Source: Flavobacterium flavigenum (GTDB lineage: Bacteria; Bacteroidota; Bacteroidia; Flavobacteriales; Flavobacteriaceae). Taken from it: a DNA stretch of 64,000 nt. The notes beneath the pieces are model-generated. The model searched no databases, had not been told where the DNA came from, and saw only the letters and a list, made by a program, of their open reading frames with translations. Positions 54,477 through 63,422 of this stretch are shown here, piece by piece (within the stretch, counting starts at the first letter, position 1; each line of letters begins with the position of its first letter). The stretch is taken from NCBI RefSeq assembly GCF_027111255.2, contig NZ_CP114285.2:558001-622000 (forward strand), given 5' to 3'. Position numbers and translations under genes: made by a program.

Positions 54477-55805
54477 TTACTCAACTAACTGATTATTGAT
54501 ACGTACATTTTTTAAAGTAATTCCATCTACAATGCTTTTGTCAATAGCTGTTTTTGTTGCTTCGATATTCAGATTTTCAAAAGTAAAATTAGACAAACGA
54601 ACATTTGGGTCTTTTTCTACGTTAAAAAATGTATCCGATTTCATATTTATATTTTTTAAAGTCACATGATCCCCATAAGATAACGGAACATCAGGACGTC
54701 CTTTTAGATCAAAAAATTGTTTCCACGCCAGCACAACCAGACAGTTTTTAGCTGTTCCTTTAATATCTTCAACCCTGATATACTCATATCTTTGAGGAGT
54801 ATCCGGTCTCATTTTTAACCACAACATTCTCGTTGCGCCTTCGATTGTAGAATTACGCATGATGACATTTCGGTTGTGGATAGACTCGCTTCCGTTGGTT
54901 AAAGCTGAATGGCAAAATCCATACGTACAGTCCTCTATAATGATATTAACATTTCCTCCGTTGTTTTTGTCCTGATCTGCATAAGGGCCTTTTCCACCTT
55001 TTAAAGCAACTGCATCATCGTTTACCGACATATAACAGCCCTTTATTAAAACATTGGTACAGATATCTACATCAATCGCATCGGTACTTGGAGCCTTAAT
55101 TTCTAAATGTGGAGAGAAAATATAAACATCAAGCAATTTGACATTATTACATTTGTAAAAATGATTCGTCCAAAACCCTGAATTGATCAGTTTTACATCC
55201 TGAAATTGTACATTATTAGAGTTCCATACAAAAACCAGTCTTGGTCTTGAAACTTCTAAATTGGTACATTTTGGATTAATTTTGCGCCTTGCCCAGAAAG
55301 CTTCGTAGTATTTATAACCGTTTCCGTTGATGGTTCCTTTTCCCGAAATAGAAAAATTATCTACGCCATACGCATTTACCAAAGCCGGAAAATAATCCAG
55401 ATTCTGACCTTCCATTCGGGATGGCATAATTGGATAATTTGAAATATCATCAGAACCTTTTAAAGTTCCTCCTTCCGAAACATATAAACTTGTTTTAGGT
55501 TTAAAAAACAAAGCACCACTCAGGAAAACTCCTTTTGGAATTACAATTACTCCCCCACCATTTTTAGATGCTTTGTCAATTACTTTCTGAATCGCAACAG
55601 TCTGAATTTTGGTACTGTCTTTTTTAACTCCAAAATCTGTAATCGTATACTGTTTCCCTAAATCTTTTAGCTGAATTTTAGTATAATCCTTAAACCATGG
55701 TGTAATTTCGCTTCCATCAGGAAAAGTGTCGTCTTTATAATTTTGAGAAAATGCAGACTGAGAAATTCCAAAAATGCAGATTGCAAGTGTCAGTAATTTT
55801 TTCAT
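54477..55805 (-). CDS. Secreted GH28 family polygalacturonase-like enzyme
   Basis: 442 residues with signal peptide (LLTLAICIFGISQSAFSQ). The right-handed beta-helix of GH28 is clear: YTITDFGVKKDSTKIQTVAI, GGGVIVIPKGVFLSGALFF, FQDVKLINSGFWTNHFYKC. The catalytic Asp motif is CYMSVNDDAVALKGG, after STDAIDVD. The usual GHG and RIK motifs are changed: FCHSALTNGSES and LWLKMRPDTPQ. This points to a GH28 branch with a different substrate, perhaps RG-I. The promoter at 55942-55982 has the shared operator. Confidence 0.88.
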   Translation of the reverse strand: MKKLLTLAICIFGISQSAFSQNYKDDTFPDGSEITPWFKDYTKIQLKDLGKQYTITDFGVKKDSTKIQTVAIQKVIDKASKNGGGVIVIPKGVFLSGALFFKPKTSLYVSEGGTLKGSDDISNYPIMPSRMEGQNLDYFPALVNAYGVDNFSISGKGTINGNGYKYYEAFWARRKINPKCTNLEVSRPRLVFVWNSNNVQFQDVKLINSGFWTNHFYKCNNVKLLDVYIFSPHLEIKAPSTDAIDVDICTNVLIKGCYMSVNDDAVALKGGKGPYADQDKNNGGNVNIIIEDCTYGFCHSALTNGSESIHNRNVIMRNSTIEGATRMLWLKMRPDTPQRYEYIRVEDIKGTAKNCLVVLAWKQFFDLKGRPDVPLSYGDHVTLKNINMKSDTFFNVEKDPNVRLSNFTFENLNIEATKTAIDKSIVDGITLKNVRINNQLVE

Positions 55806-55941
55806 TGTATCTTTTTGGTTTTTAAATTTTATGAGGCATAATTTTAGTCTTCGTGAGCTATTAAGAATTCTTTTTTTCTTAAATATTTAAAAATAGCATA
55901 ATTATTTCGACTCCTTTTTACGATTCCAATTCTTAATTAAT

Positions 55942-55949
55942 CAAATTTA
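55942..55949 (-). promoter_or_regulatory. -7 promoter box of the GH28 operon
   Basis: The minus strand reads TAAATTTG, a full TAnnTTTG match. It lies 19 nt downstream of the operator core at 55969-55979. Predicted leader to the GH28 ATG is about 130 nt. Confidence 0.5.
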
Positions 55950-55968
55950 TTCTATTCTTATTTTTTTT

Positions 55969-55982
55969 GTATCCTGTACTAT
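55969..55982 (-). promoter_or_regulatory. Candidate operator, GH28/GH2 divergent region
   Basis: Minus-strand ATAGTACAGGATAC (55982-55969) is identical over 14 nt to 43849-43862. The core ends 19 nt before the TAAATTTG box, just as at 43852-43889. Two further 'caggat' half-copies lie at 56008-56023. It could control both divergent genes. Confidence 0.65.
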
Positions 55983-56070
55983 CTGTTATAAGTGTTAAAT
56001 AAAAACACAGGATGCTGCAGGATAACAATGCTGCCATATTCTGCTATTTTTACTTTTATAAATATTTTTT

Positions 56071-58971
56071 ATGATACAGAAATCCCGACACATCTTCCTG
56101 TTAATGACTGTTTTATTTACGCTAAGCAGTTTTAAAAATGACGAAATTAACCTCGAAGGCAACTGGCATTTTGAAATTGACAGAAACGATGAAGGAATTA
56201 CCCAAAAGTGGTACAACCGAAATCTGGCAGATGTTATAAAACTTCCCGGTTCTATGGCTGAATTTCTAAAAGGAGATGATATTACGCTCAAAACAAAATG
56301 GACGGCTTCTATTTATGACAGTTCTTTTTATTTTATTCCGAGATTAGAAAAATACCGCCAACCCGGAAACATTCATATTCCGTTTTGGCTAACGCCTGCC
56401 AAACACTATGTTGGAGCTGCATGGTATCAAAAGGAAGTCAATGTTCCTGCAAACTGGAAAGGCAAACGAATTCTGCTTCATTTAGAAAGAGCCCATATAG
56501 AAACCAGAGTCTGGATAAACGATAAGGAAGTCGGTTTGCAAAACTCTTTAGTTGCTCCACATGTCTATGATTTAAGTGCTTTTCTCGTTCCGGGCAAACA
56601 ACGCATTTCTATTCGGATTGACAATAGGATTACCAAAATAAATGTAGGTCCTGATTCGCATAGCATTACCGATCATACACAGGGAAACTGGAATGGGATT
56701 ATCGGTAAAATAGCCCTAGAGTCATTTTCGCCGGTTTATATTGATGATGTTCAGATTTATCCTGATGTAAAAAACAAAAAAGCACGTGTAAAAGTCACGA
56801 TAAATAACAGTACGACAAATGAATTTAACGGACACCTTTCTTTATTCGCAAAAAGTTTTAATTCTGTAAAATCTGACCAGACAAAAGAAATTATAGATGA
56901 AATAAATGTTTCTGCTTCAAATAGCAAAACTATTGAAATAGAAGTTCCTTTCGGGAAAGGAATGCTTACATGGGATGAATTTGATCCCGCATTATATCAT
57001 CTGGAAGCAAAACTGAATGCTAAAGGAATACAATCTGAAAAAAAAGTTCAGTTTGGAATGCGTGAATTTAAAATAAAAGGGAATCAGTTTTTGATCAATG
57101 ATGTTCCGGTGTTTCTTCGCGGAACGGTGCACAATTGCGAATTTCCATTAACCGGTTATCCTGCAACCACTGTAGAAGCCTGGGACAAAATTTTTAAAAC
57201 TATCAAATCCTACGGCTTAAATCATGTACGTTTTCATTCGTGGTGTCCTCCCGAAGCTGCCTTTATTGCAGCCGATAAAGCGGGAATCTATTTACAGCCC
57301 GAAGGTCCTAGCTGGCCTAATCACGGCCCAAAAATAGGATTGGGTCAGCCGGTTGATCAGTTTTTGTATGACGAAACTATACGAATGGCAAGAGATTATG
57401 GCAATTATGCGTCGTTTACCATGCTTTCTGCGGGAAATGAACCTGCAGGAAAACAGGTAGAGTATCTGAATGCCTTTGTGGATTTCTGGAAAGCAAAAGA
57501 CAACAGAAGGGTTTACACCGGAATGTCTGTTGGTGGAAGCTGGCCTGTTGTTCCAAATGCAGAATATCAGTCCCGTGGTGGTGTAAGAGGTCTAAACTGG
57601 AATAAATTACCAGAAACAGAATCCGATTTCAGTACCGGAATTGCTCCTTTTAAAGTGCCATTTGTAGCACACGAAATCGGTCAATATTGTGTTTTTCCGA
57701 ATTTTGAAGAAATACCAAAATACAAAGGGGTTTACAGAGCTAAAAATTTCGAAATGTTTAAGCAGGATCTTCAGGATCATAATATGGCTGATCAGGCGAA
57801 AGACTTTTTGAATGCCTCCGGAAAACTACAGGTTTTATGTTATAAAAACGAAATCGAAAAAATGTTGAGAACTCCCGGATATGCGGGATTCCAGGCGTTA
57901 GGCTTACAGGATTTTCCGGGTCAGGGAACCGCTTTAGTAGGTGTTTTGGATGCCTTTTTTCAGGAAAAAGGATATACGTCGACACAAGAATATAAGCGCT
58001 TTTGTAACGAAACAGTTCCTTTGCTGAAAGTTCCAAAGTTTGTTTACACCAATACCGAAATTTTAAAAGCTGAAATAGCACTTTTTCACTCCGGCAAAAC
58101 TTCTTTGCAAAATGTGGTAATTAGCTGGACTTTAAAAAATGAGAAAGGAATTGTTCTTACTGAAGGCAATTTCGATGCTAAAACTTTCGAAAACGGAAAC
58201 GGAATATTCGTTGGAAACCTTACTTTTCCATTAAATAAAATTAAAGAAGCATCTAAATTAAATCTTGAAGTAAAAGTCAATAACACTGCTTTTATCAATG
58301 ATTGGGACTTTTGGATTTACCCTGAATCTAATCCTGAAATTGCTTCTTCAATTTATTACACAACTTCTTTAGATGATAAAGCAAAAGAAGTTTTACAAAA
58401 TGGAGGAAAAGTATTTTTGAATGCTTCAGGAAAGGTTGTAAAAGGAAAAGAAGTAGAAATGCATTTTCTTCCGGTTTTTTGGAATACCTCCTGGTTTAAA
58501 ATGCGTCCACCTCATGTTACCGGAATGCTTATTCAGGATAAAAGTCTCGCCTTTGCCAACTTCCCAACCAGTTTTCATAGTGATTTGCAATGGTGGGAAA
58601 TTCAACACCGTTCACAGGTGATGAACCTTGAAGATTTTCCGGCAGATTTCCGTCCGTTGGTTCAGCCTATTGATACCTGGTTCATGAACCGTAGATTAGC
58701 TTTGGTGTTTGAAGCCAGTGTTGGAAAAGGAAAAATCATAGTAAGCAGCGCTGATTTAAGACCAGATGTTGAAAATAAACCAGCAGCAAAGCAGTTATTC
58801 ATTTCCTTGCAGCAATACATGAATTCTGCTGCCTTTAATCCAAAAGGAAATTTGGATTTTGAAGTATTAAAAGACATTTTCGTGAGTCCTTCAAAAGAGC
58901 AATTTAAAACTTTTACCAAAGACAGTCCCGATGAACTGAAACCGAATTCTAATCAGAATAAAGTGAAATAA
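56071..58971 (+). CDS. Secreted GH2 family enzyme with long C-terminal extension
   Basis: 966 residues; the start MIQKSRHIFLLMTVLFTLSS gives a signal peptide. The N-terminal jelly roll has INLEGNWHFEIDRNDEGI, AAWYQKEVNVPANWKGK and LHLERAHIETRVWINDKEVG. In the barrel, RGTVHNCEFPLTGYP, VRFHSWCPPEAAFIAADKAG, TMLSAGNEPAGK (acid/base Glu) and FVAHEIGQYCVFPNF (probable nucleophile) are seen. The last 300 residues are beta-sandwich. Relatives occur in Bacteroidota RG-I loci and act on galactose or uronate at chain ends. It is divergent from GH28 and shares its operator region. Confidence 0.85.
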   Translation: MIQKSRHIFLLMTVLFTLSSFKNDEINLEGNWHFEIDRNDEGITQKWYNRNLADVIKLPGSMAEFLKGDDITLKTKWTASIYDSSFYFIPRLEKYRQPGNIHIPFWLTPAKHYVGAAWYQKEVNVPANWKGKRILLHLERAHIETRVWINDKEVGLQNSLVAPHVYDLSAFLVPGKQRISIRIDNRITKINVGPDSHSITDHTQGNWNGIIGKIALESFSPVYIDDVQIYPDVKNKKARVKVTINNSTTNEFNGHLSLFAKSFNSVKSDQTKEIIDEINVSASNSKTIEIEVPFGKGMLTWDEFDPALYHLEAKLNAKGIQSEKKVQFGMREFKIKGNQFLINDVPVFLRGTVHNCEFPLTGYPATTVEAWDKIFKTIKSYGLNHVRFHSWCPPEAAFIAADKAGIYLQPEGPSWPNHGPKIGLGQPVDQFLYDETIRMARDYGNYASFTMLSAGNEPAGKQVEYLNAFVDFWKAKDNRRVYTGMSVGGSWPVVPNAEYQSRGGVRGLNWNKLPETESDFSTGIAPFKVPFVAHEIGQYCVFPNFEEIPKYKGVYRAKNFEMFKQDLQDHNMADQAKDFLNASGKLQVLCYKNEIEKMLRTPGYAGFQALGLQDFPGQGTALVGVLDAFFQEKGYTSTQEYKRFCNETVPLLKVPKFVYTNTEILKAEIALFHSGKTSLQNVVISWTLKNEKGIVLTEGNFDAKTFENGNGIFVGNLTFPLNKIKEASKLNLEVKVNNTAFINDWDFWIYPESNPEIASSIYYTTSLDDKAKEVLQNGGKVFLNASGKVVKGKEVEMHFLPVFWNTSWFKMRPPHVTGMLIQDKSLAFANFPTSFHSDLQWWEIQHRSQVMNLEDFPADFRPLVQPIDTWFMNRRLALVFEASVGKGKIIVSSADLRPDVENKPAAKQLFISLQQYMNSAAFNPKGNLDFEVLKDIFVSPSKEQFKTFTKDSPDELKPNSNQNKVK

Positions 58972-59021
58972 GTACTTAAGTTATACTTTATATAAATACA
59001 ATTAAAAACTTAATAAAGAAA

Positions 59022-59061
59022 AAAAAGGCGATTATAAAATATTTTTCACAATCGCCTTTTT
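59022..59061. terminator. Bidirectional terminator between GH2 and PL22-like genes
   Basis: Arms aaaaaggcgatt (59022-59033) and aatcgccttttt (59050-59061), perfect over 12 bp, with A- and T-rich flanks. It serves the two convergent genes ending at 58971 and 59109. Confidence 0.85.
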
Positions 59062-59108
59062 AGTATCAATCAGCCTTAGAATTTTATTCTTCTATTTAGT
59101 AATTTGAA

Positions 59109-60455
59109 TTATTTGACATTCCTTTTCAGCCATTCTTTTGGAACATTCACAATACAGATATTCATCGAGCGATTGTCTTCAGAAAGCATTGCCGACTGGA
59201 TCTGGATTTTCGTTCCGTCTCTGTTAAACGTGGGATGAATATGATCAGCCGCCGTTGTTTTATGTCCTGTGGTAAGTATCATCATTTCGTTTGTATTTCG
59301 GTCAATTAAATATAAACTTCTTGAAAAATCATCTCCAACTGCCCAGCGTCCGTCAGCGGAACCGTGTACATGCCATAATCCGCTACCGCTTTTGGTTTGT
59401 CCGGCAATAATCATTTCTCTGGTTCTAAGATTTACAATTCCTAAGCCAGTAGGTTTTTCACGTGTTCCGGTATTGCCCCAATTGCTTTCCTGTCCGGGAT
59501 TAACCGGATTTCTGATTTCGCCATTTTCAGCAATTGCTACGGGAGCTTCTTTCTGAATATCTATTTTTCGATGCCCCATAATCGCTATTGCTACTTCATC
59601 TTTAGAAATCACTGCTTCGTGTGTGACCCATTCAAAATCAGATTCGGGATACAAAGGTCTTAGGCCTGTTCCATCTGCCATAACGGTCCACGTTCTTTGA
59701 GGCGACTTTCCTCCTGTTTCCCAACAGAAAACCAGTTCACCCGGATTCCAGATATTTGACTGGATATGCCCAACTTGAAATGGTACTGAAACCACATGCT
59801 TAAATTCGCCTGTTTTTAAATTCATGCTGCTTATTCCGCCTGGTCCTGCACCCATATTTCTTGGACCAATGCTTTTCTCTATTTTTACATTCGGATCTAA
59901 GTGTCTTGCTGCTTCTTCTTTTCCGATTCTGAAATAAATTCGTTCTTCATCAGCATCCAGAGCCACATCGCCTGAAGCTCCCATTTCCGGATTGGTTACA
60001 CCACAAATTCGTTCATAAGCAGAAACTGGTTTCATTTTTCCGTCCTGACTGTCTTTAAAAACAGCTTCCAGATTTACCTCTATGATCTGCATTTTATCAC
60101 CTTCGCCTTTTCGCATAAAATACAATTTCATGCTTTTTTGAGCCATACATAAAGTCCCGCTGTAACCGCCTTCTGTAACCTGAACCATTATACCCGATTT
60201 TTCATTGACCGCCACTGCTTCACCGTTCGCTCTTTTAGTTCTGAAAATGAGCCATTCTCCATCAGCTGTCCATTGCGGATGCGTTGGGTAAGTTTTAGAA
60301 TCTCCTGCTGATTTTGTGGTTAAAAATATGAGTTCGTGACCCGTGACAGGGTCTTTGATTATCTTTTTTTCCGATGGAAAACGGGTACCAATCTGACTAA
60401 AAACGGCTACGGTAAAGAAAAAGGAAATTATGTTTATTGTGGGTTTTAATTTCAT
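59109..60455 (-). CDS. Oligogalacturonate lyase-like beta-propeller protein (PL22-like)
   Basis: 448 residues from ATG at 60455, with a signal peptide (IISFFFTVAVFSQ). An ATG at 60530 would add 25 residues coded by the 'cgcaaag' repeat and is rejected. The propeller has PD40-like blades (YPTHPQWTADGEWLIFRTKR, LDADEERIYFRIG, DHIHPTFNRDGTKIQI). The stretches GHIQSNIWNPGELVFCWETG, WVTHEAV and LWHVHGSADGRW hold His residues placed like the Mn-binding and catalytic His of PL22. It probably cleaves unsaturated or short galacturonides. PL22 itself is usually cytoplasmic, so this exported form is a variant; confidence in activity is moderate. Confidence 0.7.
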   Translation of the reverse strand: MKLKPTINIISFFFTVAVFSQIGTRFPSEKKIIKDPVTGHELIFLTTKSAGDSKTYPTHPQWTADGEWLIFRTKRANGEAVAVNEKSGIMVQVTEGGYSGTLCMAQKSMKLYFMRKGEGDKMQIIEVNLEAVFKDSQDGKMKPVSAYERICGVTNPEMGASGDVALDADEERIYFRIGKEEAARHLDPNVKIEKSIGPRNMGAGPGGISSMNLKTGEFKHVVSVPFQVGHIQSNIWNPGELVFCWETGGKSPQRTWTVMADGTGLRPLYPESDFEWVTHEAVISKDEVAIAIMGHRKIDIQKEAPVAIAENGEIRNPVNPGQESNWGNTGTREKPTGLGIVNLRTREMIIAGQTKSGSGLWHVHGSADGRWAVGDDFSRSLYLIDRNTNEMMILTTGHKTTAADHIHPTFNRDGTKIQIQSAMLSEDNRSMNICIVNVPKEWLKRNVK

Positions 60456-60506
60456 CTTGGTTTCATTTTTAGGAATTGACAAGTCTGTTATTACTGCCTG
60501 CATTAA

Positions 60507-60618
60507 TCTCGCAAAGGCGCAAAGACGCAAAGTTTTATTTATTTCGAAGTAATAGAATTTGACTAAAGCCCATAATGCAAGACAATTTTAACCTCCAGCT
60601 CAAGCTAGAGGCTATTCA
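60507..60618. repeat. Two dispersed repeats in the spacer before the PL22-like gene
   Basis: 60507-60531 has 'cgcaaaggcgcaaagacgca', related to the palindrome at 37653-37729. Then 60592-60611 forms a small hairpin, cctccagct-caagctagagg, inside a 'gactaaagcccataatgcaa' context familiar from flavobacterial spacers. The rest of the 279-bp gap (60456-60734) shows no gene. Confidence 0.5.
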
Positions 60619-60734
60619 ATTTTATGGCTCGTAAAATAGTTAACTATAATTTTTTTAGAATAATTTACTTCAATCGTTAATATGACTAAAATTCAAAACT
60701 TCTAACTTCTCACAAATAACATTTTACTTTTAAC

Positions 60735-62087
60735 TTACTTGTGCAGATTGTTTTTACCTTCAACTTTTAGCTGTATTGCACTGTCGTTTATCTGAAACTG
60801 ATTGTCTTTTAACAGCAAAATCACTTCGGCTCCAGCCAATAAAACCGGACCATAACCGTGAGCGGCAAAAACATTTATAGGACGGTAATAATAAAAAGCA
60901 GGGTCAAAGCCCATGCCTGTTCCTACGCAGGTTCCTTCTACCTGTCCTTTGTCATTAACTTTTGAAGCAACTGCATTCCAGCCTAGTAAAACAGCAGGTC
61001 CGTAGGTCATTTTATCTACATATCCACGATTAATTGCTCTGGCAATAGAATACGTGTAAATAGCCGTTGCAGAAGTTTCCAGATACGAATCATTTTTATC
61101 CAGCAACTGATGCCAGAAACCGGTTCCGTGCTGATACTGCACCAAGCCGGCGATATGTTTTTGCAATTGTGCCAAAACCTGAGGATATCCGGGATGATTT
61201 TTAGGCAAAACTTCAAGTAATTCAACCATGGTCATTATTGCCCAGCCATTAGCTCTTGCCCAATGAAACTGCGGGTGCACTTCCATAGACTCAACCCAGC
61301 CGTGCATGTAGATTCCTTTTTGCTCGTTGAACATTCTTTTAGAAAACTGATTAACCTGTTTTACGGCATCATCAAAATATTTTGTCTCACCTGTGTAAGC
61401 TCCCATTTGTGCTAAAGCCGGTACACTCATAAACATATCGTCTAACCAGAGCGTATTGTCCTGAGGCCTGTTTCTGGCTAAAGTTCCGTCTTTTAACCTA
61501 AACTGTTCATTGCTGATAAAGCGGATGTAATTATTAACCAAAGGATCAATATTGGCTTTTAAACCATCTTTTTTTGCCTTAATAAAAGCGGTACAAAGCG
61601 CTCCTGCAAAATCCAAAGCTTCGGGATGAAGCGTTTTCAGCATGTCTTTGTCTTTGATGTTTTTTTCCTGAATATTTTCTGCAACATCAGCGATTAATTG
61701 TATTCTTTTATTGGAATAATCGGCAAAGTATTTCTCTCCTGTAGCTTTAGATGCCAAAAGCATTCCGGCATAGGTTACGCCCCATTCGTAACTCGTAAGC
61801 CTGAAAGCACCCGGTTCGAAAATTACGTCTTCTTTATTTTTCTTATAGTCTGTAATTTCAGCCTTTGTTGCTGCATTTACAATTTTTGAAGCTGAATTTT
61901 TATCCAAAAAACTATAAACTCTGTCCAATACTGCTTTTATATTTTCCTTTTGAGGAATAACATAAGGTGTAGGATAATCAGGCTGCATTAAATGTAAAGG
62001 CGTTGTAGCATCATTGGTTTGGGCATTTGCAAAACTGCAAGTTCCAAAAACAAATAAGGCTATAATTTTGGTTGATTTATAGTTCAT
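60735..62087 (-). CDS. Unsaturated rhamnogalacturonyl hydrolase, GH105
   Basis: 450 residues with signal peptide (IIALFVFGTCSFANAQ). It matches GH105 (YteR/YesR): an (alpha/alpha)6 barrel with FRLTSYEWGVTYAGMLLAS, DNTLWLDDMFMSVPALAQMG (the catalytic Asp region), FHWARANGWAIMTMVELLEV, GTGFWHQLLDKNDSYLETSA and CVGTGMGFDPAFYYYRP. It removes the 4,5-unsaturated galacturonate left by RG lyases such as the PL11 enzyme. It starts 29 bp after the DUF4861 gene and is probably cotranscribed with it and the PKD gene. Confidence 0.93.
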   Translation of the reverse strand: MNYKSTKIIALFVFGTCSFANAQTNDATTPLHLMQPDYPTPYVIPQKENIKAVLDRVYSFLDKNSASKIVNAATKAEITDYKKNKEDVIFEPGAFRLTSYEWGVTYAGMLLASKATGEKYFADYSNKRIQLIADVAENIQEKNIKDKDMLKTLHPEALDFAGALCTAFIKAKKDGLKANIDPLVNNYIRFISNEQFRLKDGTLARNRPQDNTLWLDDMFMSVPALAQMGAYTGETKYFDDAVKQVNQFSKRMFNEQKGIYMHGWVESMEVHPQFHWARANGWAIMTMVELLEVLPKNHPGYPQVLAQLQKHIAGLVQYQHGTGFWHQLLDKNDSYLETSATAIYTYSIARAINRGYVDKMTYGPAVLLGWNAVASKVNDKGQVEGTCVGTGMGFDPAFYYYRPINVFAAHGYGPVLLAGAEVILLLKDNQFQINDSAIQLKVEGKNNLHK

Positions 62088-62116
62088 GGTTAGATATTTT
62101 AGTTAGTGAAATTTTA

Positions 62117-63400
62117 TTATTTGCTTACTTCAACCTTTATTTTGGCCGAAAGCTGTTTAGCAAGAGTCGTTACATAATTGCTGAAATAAGCAGCATCTTT
62201 AAAGTTTGGATCAGCGCTCAGTTCCCATCCTGCAACAGGATAATAACTAATTGGCTGATTATTTTTTGTACTCACTTTTATCAAATAGGAATTGGTCAGT
62301 TTACCTGTTTTTGGAGCTTCGATATAACCTTTGTAAGCCTCTTTTGGAATAATTATAGCCGTTCCCAGAATCCACTGACGCTCATAGGTTAATTTATCAT
62401 GAAGGATAAAACAAACGTAATCTCCGGAATCAACTACCTGCAACGGATTTTGGTTATTAATATTCGAGAATGCAATAGCCAGCGTTTCATTTCCTTTAAG
62501 TCCGTTTAAAGAAACCGTATTTTTATATCCGTACATTCCCGGCCAGATGGAAGCAGTTTCCTGTACCTGATATTTATTGCCGGAAGCCTGCCAGTTTTGA
62601 TATTTATAACTTAAAACCGAATTTACCGGACCTTCACTCACAATTTTAAAAGTCGTTTTTTCAACATTATTGATTGTATCGTTAATCAGAATTCCGAGTC
62701 TATTGATTTCTTCTCCAACAATTAATCCATAACCGCCTAATCCGGCAGAAGTTCCAACAGGAAAAATATCCCTTCCCCAATCGTGCATCTGATGATAATT
62801 ATCTTCTACGGCGCCTTTGCTGCTAATACCTACATTTTCAGGCGTGATTCCGGGAGTTCTTTTACCAAAAACATCTTTACAGTTTCTTCCGTCCAGATAA
62901 TGCCTGAAACCTACCTTATCATTTTCCCAGGTTGGGCCATCGGTCTGGTATTTTTGAAAACCTAATTTTTTATACACCTGATTCGCTAACAAAACTTCTT
63001 CGGTTGCAGGCTGAACAGGTAAATTTTCCGCTTCTCTTTTTCCGAAACGGGCACTGGTTTTTACTGAATATTTAGGATCTGTCTCTGACCATTTCAATTC
63101 CACTGTTTTCTTTTCTTTTGCCGAAAAATCAGCCACAAAGAATAATTCATCCCATTTTCCGTCACCATCCAGATCATTTACCTGAGCTGGAATAGTATCT
63201 GAATTCTGCAAAAGGATTGGAAAAGATTTTTCAATACCTTTAACCTTAAGCGTACTTCTTTTTATTGAAACCGTTTTTTGAGGCAATTCCAAATCCAAAT
63301 TATTGGTTAAAACAATTTTAGCCGATTGTGATTTTTGAGCTTTACAACTTATAAAAATCATAGTCGATAAAGCGATTGAAAGACAGAGTTTAGTTTTCAT
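62117..63400 (-). CDS. DUF4861 family secreted protein
   Basis: 427 residues, exported, with a possible lipobox (SIALSTMIFISCKAQ). The sequence fits DUF4861: LDLELPQKTVSIKRSTL, VNDLDGDGKWDELFFVADF, VGFRHYLDGRNCKDVFGKRT, WGRDIFPVGTSAGLGGYGL, and WELSADPNFKDAAYFSNYV near the end. Members are regularly found next to GH105 and pectin lyases, but I know of no proven activity. The mostly beta structure suggests a carbohydrate enzyme or binding protein. It starts 22 bp after the PKD-protein gene. Confidence 0.75.
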   Translation of the reverse strand: MKTKLCLSIALSTMIFISCKAQKSQSAKIVLTNNLDLELPQKTVSIKRSTLKVKGIEKSFPILLQNSDTIPAQVNDLDGDGKWDELFFVADFSAKEKKTVELKWSETDPKYSVKTSARFGKREAENLPVQPATEEVLLANQVYKKLGFQKYQTDGPTWENDKVGFRHYLDGRNCKDVFGKRTPGITPENVGISSKGAVEDNYHQMHDWGRDIFPVGTSAGLGGYGLIVGEEINRLGILINDTINNVEKTTFKIVSEGPVNSVLSYKYQNWQASGNKYQVQETASIWPGMYGYKNTVSLNGLKGNETLAIAFSNINNQNPLQVVDSGDYVCFILHDKLTYERQWILGTAIIIPKEAYKGYIEAPKTGKLTNSYLIKVSTKNNQPISYYPVAGWELSADPNFKDAAYFSNYVTTLAKQLSAKIKVEVSK

Positions 63401-63422
63401 TATTGTGATTTTATTTTACTAC

